DNA of 64,000 nucleotides from Tricholoma matsutake (lineage: Eukaryota > Basidiomycota > Agaricomycetes > Agaricales > Tricholomataceae), in assembly GCA_026075535.2 (NCBI GenBank), contig AP026539.1:3534001-3598000 (forward strand), given 5' to 3'. Position numbers and translations under genes: made by a program. Shown here piece by piece: positions 30,789-40,899 of the stretch (positions are counted from its first letter, which is position 1; each line of letters begins with the position of its first letter). The notes beneath the pieces were generated by a model that saw only the letters and a list, made by a program, of their open reading frames with translations, made no database searches and was not told the origin of the DNA.

Positions 30789-30984
30789 ATGGGCATACAA
30801 GGGCTGTGGAAGGTATGTAGATCACATAAAGATAGACTCTAGAATTGGAGGCCAACATCACACTTGCAGATACTATCACCTATTTGAGAAGAAGAATTGT
30901 TCCTGGACATAACAACAGTCAAAGGATTTCAGTGAGATCCTTAAAGTACCCACACACTTATTGTTGGTGTTGACATCAGGTGAG
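30789..30984 (+). pseudogene. XPG/Rad2-like nuclease, N-terminal exons (copy 37)
   Basis: ATGGGCATACAAGGGCTGTGG at 30789 gives MGIQGLWK, the MGxxGLW start typical of XPG-family nucleases, followed by a donor GTATGT. A second exon ends LIVGVDIR at a donor GTGAGT; the aspartate in VGVD is the first catalytic metal ligand of the family. A Copia element is inserted exactly at this donor, and the gene resumes at 36643. Confidence 0.68.
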
Positions 30985-31235
30985 TGTTGAAATTAAACCC
31001 TGAGATACATGCTGCATACACATGTTACTGCACTTACTGCGCATACATGTGGTAAACACATTCCCAAGTCATGTGACATCCTTATTATTATGTATATAAG
31101 GAGAACCTGTACTGTAGTAGGAATACAGTGTTCTTACCTCTGCTAACCCTAGCTGTAAGTCTAACTAAACCCCAGGTAGGTTGTAAGGAACGTGTTGTCT
31201 CTTCCCCTGTGCAGCGTATATAGTCTGCTCCAACA
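30985..31235 (+). repeat. Copia 5' LTR
   Basis: Starts TGTTGAAATTAAACCC and ends GTCTGCTCCAACA. It holds a TATATAAGG box (near 31092) that likely drives transcription. It aligns with the 3' LTR with about seven substitutions, all transitions. Confidence 0.95.
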
Positions 31236-31247
31236 GGTTATGGGCCC
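31236..31247 (+). promoter_or_regulatory. Primer binding site matching tRNA-iMet anticodon arm
   Basis: GGTTATGGGCCC directly follows the LTR. It is complementary to the anticodon stem-loop text GGGCCCAUAACC of eukaryotic initiator tRNA-Met, the half-tRNA priming seen in Copia-type elements. Confidence 0.7.
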
Positions 31248-31483
31248 TGCTGGGCACGTCACAAACGTGCCTTAATTGGCTGCGAATGATGTTGACTTCA
31301 TCGTCTCCAAATTATAACCTTGCACTCTTCATGAGCTGCATCACACTCCCTGCGAGCTGCACTTAAAACCTAGGTTGACTAGGGTTAACCACTCTGAAGG
31401 AGTGTTTTTTCCTGAGATTGTGAAATGTGTTTTCTTGGATAAAAGACTGATTGAGCACTTTTAACAGCTGCCACCACAGAATC

Positions 31484-32215
31484 ATGTCTTCAACCCTTGA
31501 AAAACTCATACAAACTTTCAATGGCTCAAATTACATTCAATGGGCCAACTCCATGAAGGCGTGGCTTAGGTCTCAGGGCCTCTGGCAGATAACTAGCAGG
31601 GCAGAAATCAAACCACCTCTGGCACCTCCTTTGATGGTGATGAACGCTACTCTCATAGCGGATGCTACTGCCAAGCTCCAGACCTGGAGCAACAAAAATG
31701 ACCAGGCTATTGGTAGCCTAGTGCTCTGCCTGGCCCCCTCCATTTGGCAGCATGCCAACACCAAGGACACTGCTGAGGAGGTGTGGGACCTCATTCACAC
31801 CAATTATGGTGTCAATGGCCCCTCCCAAGTCTTTGCAGACTTTAGGTCTGCAATAGCAATCAAAATTCTGGCTGTGAATCCCGTGCCAGAGATTGCTAAG
31901 ATGGCTGACAAGTTTGAGCGCCTCATGGCTGCCAACATTGCCATCCCCAAACTAGTTCAGGTGATGATCCTACTTGCTGCGATGCCACGCGAGTATGATT
32001 CTTTGTCTGCCACGGTCCTTAACATGACTGCTACTAGTGCCTTGACGTTTAAACATGTCAAGGACTCCATTGTCACTGAAGCCTCAAGGCACATGGCAGT
32101 AGGAAAGCCTGCTGGCCAGCCTCAGGCCAACAAACTTTCCACTGTCAAATGCAAAGGGGGAAACCCCAAATGGCAGCCCAAAGAAGGGCAAAACAACAAT
32201 GGAGATTCGTCCTGA
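31484..32215 (+). CDS. Copia gag (UBN2 / DUF4219 type)
   Basis: Capsid-like protein. From the ATG at 31484: MSSTLEKLIQTFNGSNYIQW, WANSMKAWLRSQGLWQ, AEEVWDLIHTNYG and MILLAAMPREYDSLS, the standard Copia gag landmarks (FxGxNYxxWxxxM, LPxxYxxL). The frame is open for 243 codons, but the usual CCHC zinc knuckle is not intact after KGGNPKWQPKEG. Stops and frame changes follow before the protease. Confidence 0.88.
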   Translation: MSSTLEKLIQTFNGSNYIQWANSMKAWLRSQGLWQITSRAEIKPPLAPPLMVMNATLIADATAKLQTWSNKNDQAIGSLVLCLAPSIWQHANTKDTAEEVWDLIHTNYGVNGPSQVFADFRSAIAIKILAVNPVPEIAKMADKFERLMAANIAIPKLVQVMILLAAMPREYDSLSATVLNMTATSALTFKHVKDSIVTEASRHMAVGKPAGQPQANKLSTVKCKGGNPKWQPKEGQNNNGDSS

Positions 32216-32849
32216 AAACATGGATGATGCGGGGACAAAAAGACTAAGGAGGAAAAGCCTAAAGAGAAACATACCCACCTCACCTCCAGTGCCTTTACCA
32301 CCATAAATGGTAATGGCACCATCATACCGCCGATGCCGCTCATTCAGCACATCGAAAAATGCGACCACACTCCCACAAGGGATCCTCGCCGCTGACTGCC
32401 TGCACAGGCATATACAGGCATGGCCTCTACCTCTCATTTGGTTTACGCCGAATATCAGCAAGCTTGAGACACCTTCGAGCAAATGCATCTTCCATGCAGT
32501 GCAAAAAATCTGCGACTGCTGGAAGAGCACCTGACAGTGTGAGAAGGTAAGAGGAGGAGGATCGAAACAGAACTGAGGATCATGAAGGTAGAAGATGACA
32601 TTGTCTCCCTTGGATTGGAACCTCCGGTTTCTGATGAGGAAGTATGGAAAGCCATCAACGAGATGCTCGTCGATGAACCCCTTGAAATGGGAGCGTATGA
32701 TGATAGGTCAGTCCTTTTCCCTGCCACAAGCACAAAGATTAATATTCCTATGAATACAGTGAACTTTTCATGTGAAATTTTACTGCTATTAAATGTATCA
32801 CGGAATTATTTAGATCTTAATATATGTGTTATGTGTGCAAATGGAAATT

Positions 32850-35800
32850 GTAAGAAAGGTGCAGACTGGATCATGGATTCAGGCGCATCAAAACACTTCA
32901 CTGGTGAAATGAAAGATTTCACTTCCTACGAGCCTTTACCGAGAAAAGACTCTACCTTGGTCCAAACAGCCACAGGTACTACTCATATAGTAGGAAAAGG
33001 AGCAGTCTTCATTAGACATCAGGTAGTATATCACAGGAAGTCAGAGATGCGTGAAACGCGATTATACCCCATCTACTATATACCCAACATTAATACTTGA
33101 TTAATGTCAATGGGTGTCTTCTTACAAGACAAAAGTGATGTGCGTGGTTCCTCCACACACATGTCATTTATCTAGAAAGGAAACCCAATTATGCATTGTG
33201 TCCCTCTTAGGAGAAGTGACACAATTTATTGGGCTTGGACTCATATAATGAGCACCAAAAAGGTCAATGTCGTGACCATATATGTTGCTGACTACTTGAC
33301 TTGGCATAGGCGACTTGGACACCCATCCAAAGAGGCGCTAGGGAAAATGCCTAATAGCACCATCAAATTCCCAAGGAATTTAATTATTCCTAAAGACAAA
33401 ATTATATGTCCAGGGTGTGCTGAAGGGAAAATGACATCAAAATCTTTTCCCAAATTAAATTCACGTGCAGAGAAACCCTTTGAATTAATACATTCTGATC
33501 TAAAGGAACTCCCAGTACTATCGTACCACAAACATAAATACTTTATTGTATTTCTGGATGACAAGACATCACATATCTGGGTCCAGTGCCTTAAAAAGAA
33601 GTCTGACGCTGCTGCAGTGATTAGACAATTTCAGGCAATGGCTTTAACCCAGTATGGCACTACAATCAAGTGCTGGCGTGTTGATCCAGGGGGGGAGTTC
33701 AAAGATCGTGAGCTACAAAATACACTCAAGGATTTTGGCATCAAAATAGAGATGTCTGCACCCCATGTTCACCAACAGAATGGGCACGCAGAGCGCGCCA
33801 TAAGGACAATAATGGAAAAGTCGCAAAGTCTGCAATTTACCGCTTGTCTACCACAATCATGGTGGGAATTTTGCATTGAACATGCAACACACCTATACAA
33901 CTGAACCCCAATAAGGCGCCTGAAATGGCTGACACCTTTTGAGGACCTGACAAAGGTCCACCCAGATCTAAACAATCTGAAGGTCTTCAGTTGTGGTGCT
34001 TACATCTATCTACCCAAGGAAAAACGTCCAACCACATTATCTCCTCAATCAGAGTTAATGACGTACCTTGGATTAGAAGATGGCATTAAAGCATACCGTT
34101 TCATGCGACTTAGTGGCACAATATTCATTGGTGCTATGGCACTATTTGATGAAACGATGTTCCCATGCTGTCCCGGAGCTAAAACTCCTGCCAAGACAGA
34201 CCTTGGTGATTTTCCACATCCAGAACCAGAAGATGACGACCACTCATCTGGAATGGATGGCGATGATTCTATACTGCCACAAAATCTGCCCCTTCCTCCA
34301 TCATCAGAAGATGATGATGATGATGTACCAAGTGAGCAAAAGGTGCATGATGATGCAACTGATGCTCCTCCTCTGCTGCCTCCAGTTACCACTGAGTACT
34401 TTCGTCCAAGACGTGAAGATCAACAGGAATGGCAGCAATTGCCCTGTCGATCAGGCAGGCAGAGGAACATCCCAAACTGTCCCGGCAATACCTATGGAGA
34501 GAAGCGACTCCCCTCTGACATAGAGAGAGACATTGCATGTGATTGATATTGGAAGAGATCTGTGGGTCAAGATTCGGATCATAACTGAACACGACCACGA
34601 TCTCAACAACAAGAACCAGTTGCTGGACTGAGTTCAGCACCCCATGAGAGTGTGCCCAATTCCAATAATCAAGAACATGATCACCCAATGGGGGAACCAG
34701 ACAAAGCAGGTTATATTCAAAAGATAACCAAGGAAGGTGGAGATAAGCTTATTTGCTGGCTGTTGTCAAAAGCAGTCACACCATCAAGCAAAATAAGCCA
34801 AGTTCCAAACCAATTTTGCGATATTGCACGCCTACCATGGCAGCAGCAACTTGAGTGGAAACAGGCTTGTCATGAAGAATTAGAGGCTCTTCGCAAGTGA
34901 CAAGTCTATGACATCGTCAATCTTCTACATGATCAAAAAATGATCAAAAACAGATGGGTTTTCTCCATGAAATCGGACGGAAGAAAACAAGCCAGACTTG
35001 TGGCGAAAGGCTTTTCACAAGTCGAAGGTGTTGACTTTGATGAGATTTTCTCACCAGTAGTCCGCTATGAGACCGTATGCCTCATGTTTGCACTTGCGTC
35101 TCTAGAAGGCATGTATATGACCAGTCTAGATTTTTTTTATATGGCAAACTAGAAGAGGAGATCTATATGGATCAACCCAAGGGTTTCAGACTTGAGGGAA
35201 AAGAGCGCAAAGTAATGCGCTTACGCCGAGCATTGTATGGCCTTAAACAGGCCTCACTAGCATGGTGGAAAGAGCTAGAGGCATTTATGTGCACCATTGG
35301 GTTTGTGCGCGCCAGCTCCAATGCCAGCATTTTCATACATAAGGATCCTAAGACAGGCAGCATTGTTATTGCGCTGGTCTATGTTGATGATGGCTTGTTC
35401 ATGGGGAAGAACAAGAAACTTGTGGATGAAAAGAAGAATGCTTGTCTGAAGCATTAGGAGTGCCATAGTACTGAAAAAGTCATGGAATTCTTAGGCATGC
35501 GCGTCACCCAGACTGCAAGCAAAATCAAACTCGATCAAACTGAATATCTCACCAAAGTGCTCAAGAGGTTTGAGATGACAAATGCCAAAGCTGCCCCCAC
35601 TCCGCTCCTGACTGGTTACAAACTGTCGGAAAACACAGTGATGCCAAACATGGCACTTAGATCAAAATATCAGTCTGTGATCGGATCTTTATTGTATCTG
35701 ATGCTCAGAATGCAACCTGATATTGCTTACGCGGTAATCAGGATGTTGCAATTCTTGGCTAATCCTAGCCAAGAACATCTAGACAAAGTGATGTACATCA

Positions 35801-36336
35801 TGTGCTATCTGGTGGGAACCCAGAAATATAACATAGTCTATGATGGAGAGAAATCTGAAGGGCTACAGGCCTTCACAGATTCTGATTGGGCAGCTGACAC
35901 TGTCAAATGCCGATCTACAACGGGTTACTTTGCTACTCTAGTGAGTGGCATTGTGTGCTGGCAGTCCCATTTACAAAAAACCGTAGCACTGTCATCCACA
36001 GAAGCCGAATATATGGCTCTCTCCAACACTTGTTGACAGATAGTGTGGATAGAGTCCTTACTCCAGGAACTTGGATATATACTGAAGCATGTACCAATCT
36101 GCACTGATAATTGGGGATCCATCTTTATCAGATCAAATCCAGTTCAGAAAAGAAGGACCAAACATATAGACATTCGCTACCACTATACCTGCGAATGCAT
36201 AGAAAATGACAAAGTCACAGTCGTTTTCATTCCTGGAAGTGATAATCCGGCTGACATGTTCACAAAGAACCTTGCTGCCATCCTATTCAGGAAATTTAGA
36301 GACTCTCTTGGAATTACTTTCGAGATTCAAACTTAG
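32850..36336 (+). pseudogene. Copia pol: protease, integrase, RT, RNase H
   Basis: Protease: DWIMDSGASKHFTG (32866-32908). Integrase zinc region: WHRRLGHPSKEAL ... CPGCAEGKM (33300-33430). Integrase core: IHSDLKEL (D), WRVDPGGEF (D), QNGHAERAIRTI (E), up to 33902. RT: NRWVFSMKSDGRKQARLVAKG, FSPVVRYETV and YVDDGLFMG (35380-35406). RNase H: FTDSDWAAD (35875), ALSSTEAEYMAL and RTKHIDIRYH (36157-36184). Stops at 33902-33904 (LYN-stop-TPIRR), 34898-34900 (LRK-stop-QVYD) and 36034-36036 (NTC-stop-QIVW) replace family-typical arginines. A frameshift lies near 35130-35155 (SLDFFY...KLEEEIYM). Confidence 0.92.
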
Positions 36337-36360
36337 CTGCTTAGAGCACTGTACAGTTTG

Positions 36361-36368
36361 AGGGGGGG
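36361..36368 (+). promoter_or_regulatory. Copia polypurine tract
   Basis: AGGGGGGG immediately precedes the 3' LTR start TGTTGAAA, the plus-strand primer position. Confidence 0.8.
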
Positions 36369-36642
36369 TGTTGAAATTAAACCCTGAGATACATGCTGCA
36401 TACATGAGGCAATACATGCAGCATACACATGTTACTGCACTTACTGTGCATACATGTGGTAAACACATTCCTGAGTCATGTGACATCCTTATTATTATGT
36501 ATATAAGGAGAACCTGTACCGTAGTAGGAACACAGTGTTCTTACCTCTGCTAACCCTAGCTGTAAGTCTAACTAAACCCCAGGTAGGTTGTAAGGAATGT
36601 GTTGTCTCTTCCCCTGTGCAGCATATATAGTCTGCTCCAACA
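36369..36642 (+). repeat. Copia 3' LTR
   Basis: 274 bp; differs from the 5' LTR by a 23-bp insertion (ATGAGGCAATACATGC...) that partly duplicates neighbouring CATGCAGCATAC text, and by transitions including CpG losses (GCGC to GTGC, AACGTG to AATGTG, GCGTAT to GCATAT). GTGAG follows. Confidence 0.95.
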
Positions 36643-37780
36643 GTGAGTCCTGTAGTGCAAAGTCAAAAATAACTGTTGTAATACCTATTCTTCAGTATAT
36701 GGCTTGCTAGTTCCAGTCACTTTTGTCTTTGTCTTTGACAGGCCCCATAGACCAGAGGTCAAATGTGGTTGTCACATAAAAAGGCAGGATACAGAGTTTA
36801 TCAAGGCCTCAAAGGAGCTCATTGACATGTTTGGAATCAGACTAAATTCAACCATTCAACTTTGGATTCTATTGCCATCAAGTAATTCTTTCTTGTCCCT
36901 TTGGTTATATATTGTTTTACACTTGTGAACCTACAGGCACCTGCTGAAGCTGAAGCAGAGAGCTCAGAACTCAACTGACTGGGGTTAATTGATGCAATCA
37001 TCACTGAAGATAGTGACACATTTGTATTTGGTGGTGAGTGTATCATCTGAGAGTCAGTATTTCACAAGGTGCTCTATTCAAGCTGCTGAATGATATTCTT
37101 ATATGTTAGGATAAATAAAAATGCTCCAGATGAGGTTGCAGTATATTTTTTGCACAGCATAGAAAATAGTGATACTGTTGCTCTGACATGAGGCAGCCTT
37201 GTTCTCATAGTGGTGGTGATTATGATTTGAGTGTCTTAGGTATTAGAGTGGTCATTGCCTACAGTCTTGCAAGATGTGGCTTTGGCAACATGCTAATTGA
37301 TGCAGCAGGAAACCAAGATCAACATGGCTTTCAAATCTTTCTTCAAGGCTGGTGACAAGATCTGTGTCTCAAACTCTCAACAAATTCTCCTAATTTCCTT
37401 GGGCACCACTATGGTACACTAGTGCCACACATCATTGACAGTTTCCCTCTTTGGTTGTGTTGCAACGTTATCTTCATCCAATCACCTTATGATCAAATGA
37501 ACTGTCCAGGAACTGTCCAGGAATCTTCCACTGATCACGTTGACTCCCTGGTGGCTGTGTGAACCAGGATTGCATTCAATCACCACTTTCTGTTCACAAC
37601 AACTTGGATGGGACATTGTCACAGGGATTTTGAAACATTTTCATGCAAACCTCTGGGATGGTGTCTGCTTCTGCATGCTCTGCATGGTACACCAATTTTG
37701 CTTCAAGTATCTTTCACGCATAGAAGTAAACTTAAGTACATCATTGGGGAGCTTGCTCCCCACTATTCTCCCCACTATTC
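36643..37780 (+). pseudogene. XPG/Rad2-like nuclease, remainder (copy 37)
   Basis: After the Copia element: PVTFVFVFDRPHRPEVKCG (36713), IKASKELIDMFG (36808), the XPG I-region APAEAEAESSELN with conserved acidic residues, a TGA at 36976-36978, then LGLIDAIITEDSDTFVFGG. Further exons give NAPDEVAVYFLHSIENSDT (37115), GW-TGA-QDLCLKLSTNS (37347), and TTFCSQQLGWDIVTGILKHF, HANLWDGVCFCML (37590-37685), matching the 17 kb copy. The stretch between VGVD and VTFVFVFD that the family normally has is absent. Many stops and frame changes make it a clear pseudogene. Confidence 0.75.
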
Positions 37781-37899
37781 TGCTACTGATCCAAAATGCA
37801 GAAAATTTGTAAGCAATGCTTGTTTTATACTTATTCAGCTTTGAGGACCCCATGAGAATTGCACTGTAGTGACACAGCTGCATGAAGCTGTGTGGTGTT

Positions 37900-38135
37900 C
37901 CCTGACTGAGTTCAGTCTTCATTCATTTGCAATGCAGTGCAAAGAGAAAGAAAGAGAGCTTGACTCTGATAATTCAGGCTCAGAAGATCCATTTGTTACA
38001 GAGGGTTTGTCTTTCTCATCATCTGACTGTGATGTTGACCTAGCCCAACCTCTGCATGCTTGTGCTCATACAGCATGGCTCTGAGCAGGAAAGGCTCAAC
38101 ATGAGGACCTCAAAGCCAAACTTTTCTCAGCACAA
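37900..38135 (+). pseudogene. Harbinger transposase C-terminal fragment
   Basis: Reads FSLHSFAMQCKEKERELDSD, SEDPFVTEGLSFSSSD, then a TGA and AGKAQHEDLKAKLFSA. This aligns with the C-terminus of the 18 kb transposase (HAFAMQCEEHERQLDNLN, SPEDPFIAEDLS, AGKVHGENLKEKLFKS), showing a second, older copy of the family. Confidence 0.72.
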
Positions 38136-38140
38136 AGAGG

Positions 38141-39372
38141 GATGAATTGTCTCAGTGAATCATGATTCAACAATTCAAAAATTTGGGCAATGATGATACT
38201 CCACCTGGAAACCCAAACAAAACCTATAGAATGGCTTCAAATGATATAACACGAGTCTGAGGAAGGGTGTGAGGTGGTACTAAATATTGCCATCAGCAAT
38301 GAACATGAATGTGATGTGATGCAATGCTGTATGAAGTACTGTGAAAGCTTGCAAAGAAGTTCAAAGACTTTCGAGTGTGTATGAAGTTGTTTCAAAGATT
38401 TTCAAGGATAATGACAAGAATAGGGTGTGGATAGTATGAAAGGGTGATGGGAGTTGAAGGTGACAAGAGATGATTGAGATGATAGTAGAGAGTTTAGAGA
38501 TGGTATGACAAATTTCGAGGAAGTTCACAACAATTTGCAGAACTTTAGAGCTAAGACAAGGTGCAGGAACTCAAGAGGGAAGCTCCTGAGTCAGACTAAT
38601 ACAATATATGAGGGACTGATGTGACAATGTAGTACAAGACTATATATGTTTGGGGGAAATAGTACTAAAAAGGAAATAAGGCCATGAGGCTCCCATGAGG
38701 CAAGGTATAAGACAATAAAGAAGTATCCAAATCACAAAATAAATGAGAAATGATGTGAGGGGAAACATGCAGAAGCATAATATATCAAAGGTACTTGTCC
38801 TATTGTTCCAATATATCATGGAAATGTCAAAAACACTGCAATGTGTCCTAAAAAGTGAAATGTCTTGTCTCCTCATGTCTGGTGTGCTTGGCATGTGATG
38901 TGGCAATGTGTAGCAAGTGTGGAACATGTGTCTGAAGGTCAGGGGAATTGTATTACAGTGGCCAAAGGCATACAAAGAATTTCGAAGCATTTTTGTGACT
39001 TTGTAGAGGTTCATACATGTTTGTAAAACTTCAGAGTGGTTTGTATGGGTTTGTAGAGCTTTGTAGAGGTCTGTAGAGACTCATAGAGCTTTGACAACAA
39101 TTGTAAATGTGTTCTCTGAGCTTGAATGACAAGGTGGACCTATCAGTGATTCAAGTGTTGATTCAAGTTGTTGAATCAGACCTTGAATTGCCATTGAATT
39201 GCCACCCTGAATCACTGTTGAATTGTCTACTCTGACTGCTACTAATGGCAATTAAGTAAGGTCCAATTCAACAACTTGAATCAACACTTGAATCACCCAA
39301 ATTTTTGAATTGTTGATCACCTCTGGAGATGATTCAACATTTTGAACTGTGATTCACTGAGACAATTCATCC
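38141..39372. repeat. Inverted pair of Harbinger subterminal sequences
   Basis: GGATGAATTGTCTCAGTGAATCA at 38141 and CAATTCAAAAATTTGGG at 38172 recur inverted at 39315-39372. A nearer pair, GTGATTCAAGTGTTGATTCAAGTTGTTGAAT (39132) and its reverse complement (39266-39296), surrounds a diverged TIR ending CTGACTGCTACTAATGG at 39235-39255. The text matches the right end of the 18 kb Harbinger (GAATCGCGATTCAAAAAGTTGGATCGACTCC). Two relic elements appear to meet end to end. The 38200-39120 interior has no recognisable gene. Confidence 0.7.
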
Positions 39373-39458
39373 CTCTTACTTTACTATTTCAAATATCCCT
39401 TTACTTGTAGTATGTAATCACTTGAGACATCCCATGGCTGTTTGGACTTGACTCGACA

Positions 39459-39551
39459 TGCCAGTCAAGCCTAAAGATACTGCAGGGGTGAAGAAGCCTC
39501 CTACCCGCACTCAAACCAAATCATCTAAAGCTAAAGAAGGAGAACATGCTT
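39459..39551 (+). pseudogene. N-terminus of a Harbinger second protein
   Basis: ATG at 39459 reads MPVKPKDTAGVKKPPTRTQT, then KSSKAKE, before a stop. It resembles the start of the minus-strand protein at 22071 (MSPRAVTTSKKPPSHARKPT) and sits at the matching distance inside the relic right end at 39260-39372. Confidence 0.45.
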
Positions 39552-40230
39552 GAGAAACAATTTAGGAATGTATCTATCATACCAACTCTCAATTCACAAA
39601 AGGATGAAATAAATAAGCTTGGAAGTGAGAGGTTTGCAGCTGAGACAAAGCAATCCCTCACTCACCTTTATTCTATTGACAGCATTCCATCCAATAATTC
39701 TGAAGAAGATGGAGAGAAGTGCAAGGCTTTCACAGGTCATAAATGTTCAGTTAAATGTACTGAGATTTCAGATTGCATTCAAGAAGCACTGTGGGAACAA
39801 CTACCTGTGCAAACACAAAGCTCATTCCAAGGAAATTGTCTATCTGCATTGGTATGCCAATTATGATCTGTAACAATGCTGCTACAGAGATGTGCATTAC
39901 AAAGGGTCAAGAGGCAATTGTATATGGATGGAATTCACACAAGGGCCAGAATGGTAAGGATGTGTTGGATACCCTGTTTGTTCAACTTGTTAATCTAACA
40001 ACTCCTGTCAATCTTGATGGTCTACCACTAAATGTTGTCCCACTCACAAGAACCAGTGTTACCACAAGTTCCAGATTTCCAGATGACACATCTATCACTG
40101 TGTCAAGGAATCAAGTTGAGGCCCTCCCTAATTTTGCAATGACAGATTATGTGCATCTCAAGGAAAGACACGTCCTTTCAATGTTGTTGACCTTACTGAA
40201 TGTGAAAAAAACATATTACAGGCCCAAGAG
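39546..40230 (+). pseudogene. Helitron-type PIF1 helicase fragment
   Basis: Reads INKLGSERFAAETKQSLTHL, IQEALWEQLPVQ, then (frame change near 39800) KLSICIGMPIMICNNAATE, CITKGQEAIVYGW, LPLNVVPLTRT and NQVEALPNFAMTDY, then (frame change near 40150) ASQGKTRPFNVVDL. This is the C-terminal part of the helicase domain of fungal Helitrons (PIF1 superfamily, motifs V-VI). The rest of the element, including any Rep domain and 3' hairpin, was not found. It directly follows the Harbinger relic. Confidence 0.72.
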
Positions 40231-40830
40231 ACATCTCTTGGGCCTGTTTTGTCATTGTATGGGCCATCTCTGTCTCCTGTGCCTTCCTCATGTGCTGTTG
40301 TTGTCCCACCCTGGTCACTGCTGCTGCCATTTTCATTTTCATTTTGGTTGTGTTGTCCCCCTGTTGTCGTCCCGGGAGTTGTCATTGTCATTGTCCCTGT
40401 TGTTGCTGTGCCTTCGCCGTGATTGTTGTTGTCCTCCCATGCTCCTTGCTGTCCTTGCCATCATCCTTGTTGTCCTGGTTTGGTGCTGGGTCAGGGTTGT
40501 CATTGTTGTCCATAGTTAATACCTAGAAACTTTGTTAGCACCAAAAAAAATGAAATGAATAAGAAAAAAACTTAGCTACAGCCCAAGAGATGTTGGCAAC
40601 ACCTCTTGGACCCTTTTTGTTGTATGGCACTGCATCCTTTGCCTGCACTTCCCTCTTGTCCCATCCTCATCATCCCCCTTGTCATCTGCCGCAGTCGCTA
40701 TTTTTGTTGTGTCATCATCCCCATCCCTGTGTCATGATTAGAGACTAACGTGGATACATCTGGATACATCTGGATATGCAACTATGGATACAGATACAAC
40801 TATATATGGATAAACTGCGGATATCCATAC
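40231..40830. other. Low-complexity spacer with GCCCAAGAG hairpins
   Basis: Tracts rich in TGTTGTC/CATTGTC, with hairpins GGCCCAAGAGACATCTCTTGGGCC (40222) and GCCCAAGAG...CTCTTGG (40583-40611) next to an AAGAAAAAAACTTAGC tract. Long frames here are products of simple sequence. ATCTGGATACATCTGGATA near 40765 is a short tandem repeat. Confidence 0.5.
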
Positions 40831-40899
40831 TTAAAAAATGAAATTGCTTTTGGGTGACTGATTTGGCTTCCTACTGTTCTTAGATTCACATATTCATAA

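Larger units (their letters stand above)
30985..36642 (+). mobile_element. Ty1/Copia LTR retrotransposon, 5658 bp
   Basis: Complete element with LTRs of 251 and 274 bp, tRNA-iMet-like primer site, polypurine tract and a 5-bp duplication GTGAG (30980-30984 and 36643-36647). Internal order is gag, protease, integrase, reverse transcriptase, RNase H, which defines Ty1/Copia. Pol carries stops at 33902, 34898 and 36034 and a frameshift near 35130, so the copy is dead. It lies in the first part of an XPG-like gene on the same strand. Confidence 0.95.

Noticed and set aside
40158..40526. Cys/Val/Leu-rich frames on both strands suggesting a small secreted protein
   Set aside because: They arise from TGTTGTC-type simple sequence; no signal peptide plus conserved cysteine spacing holds up.
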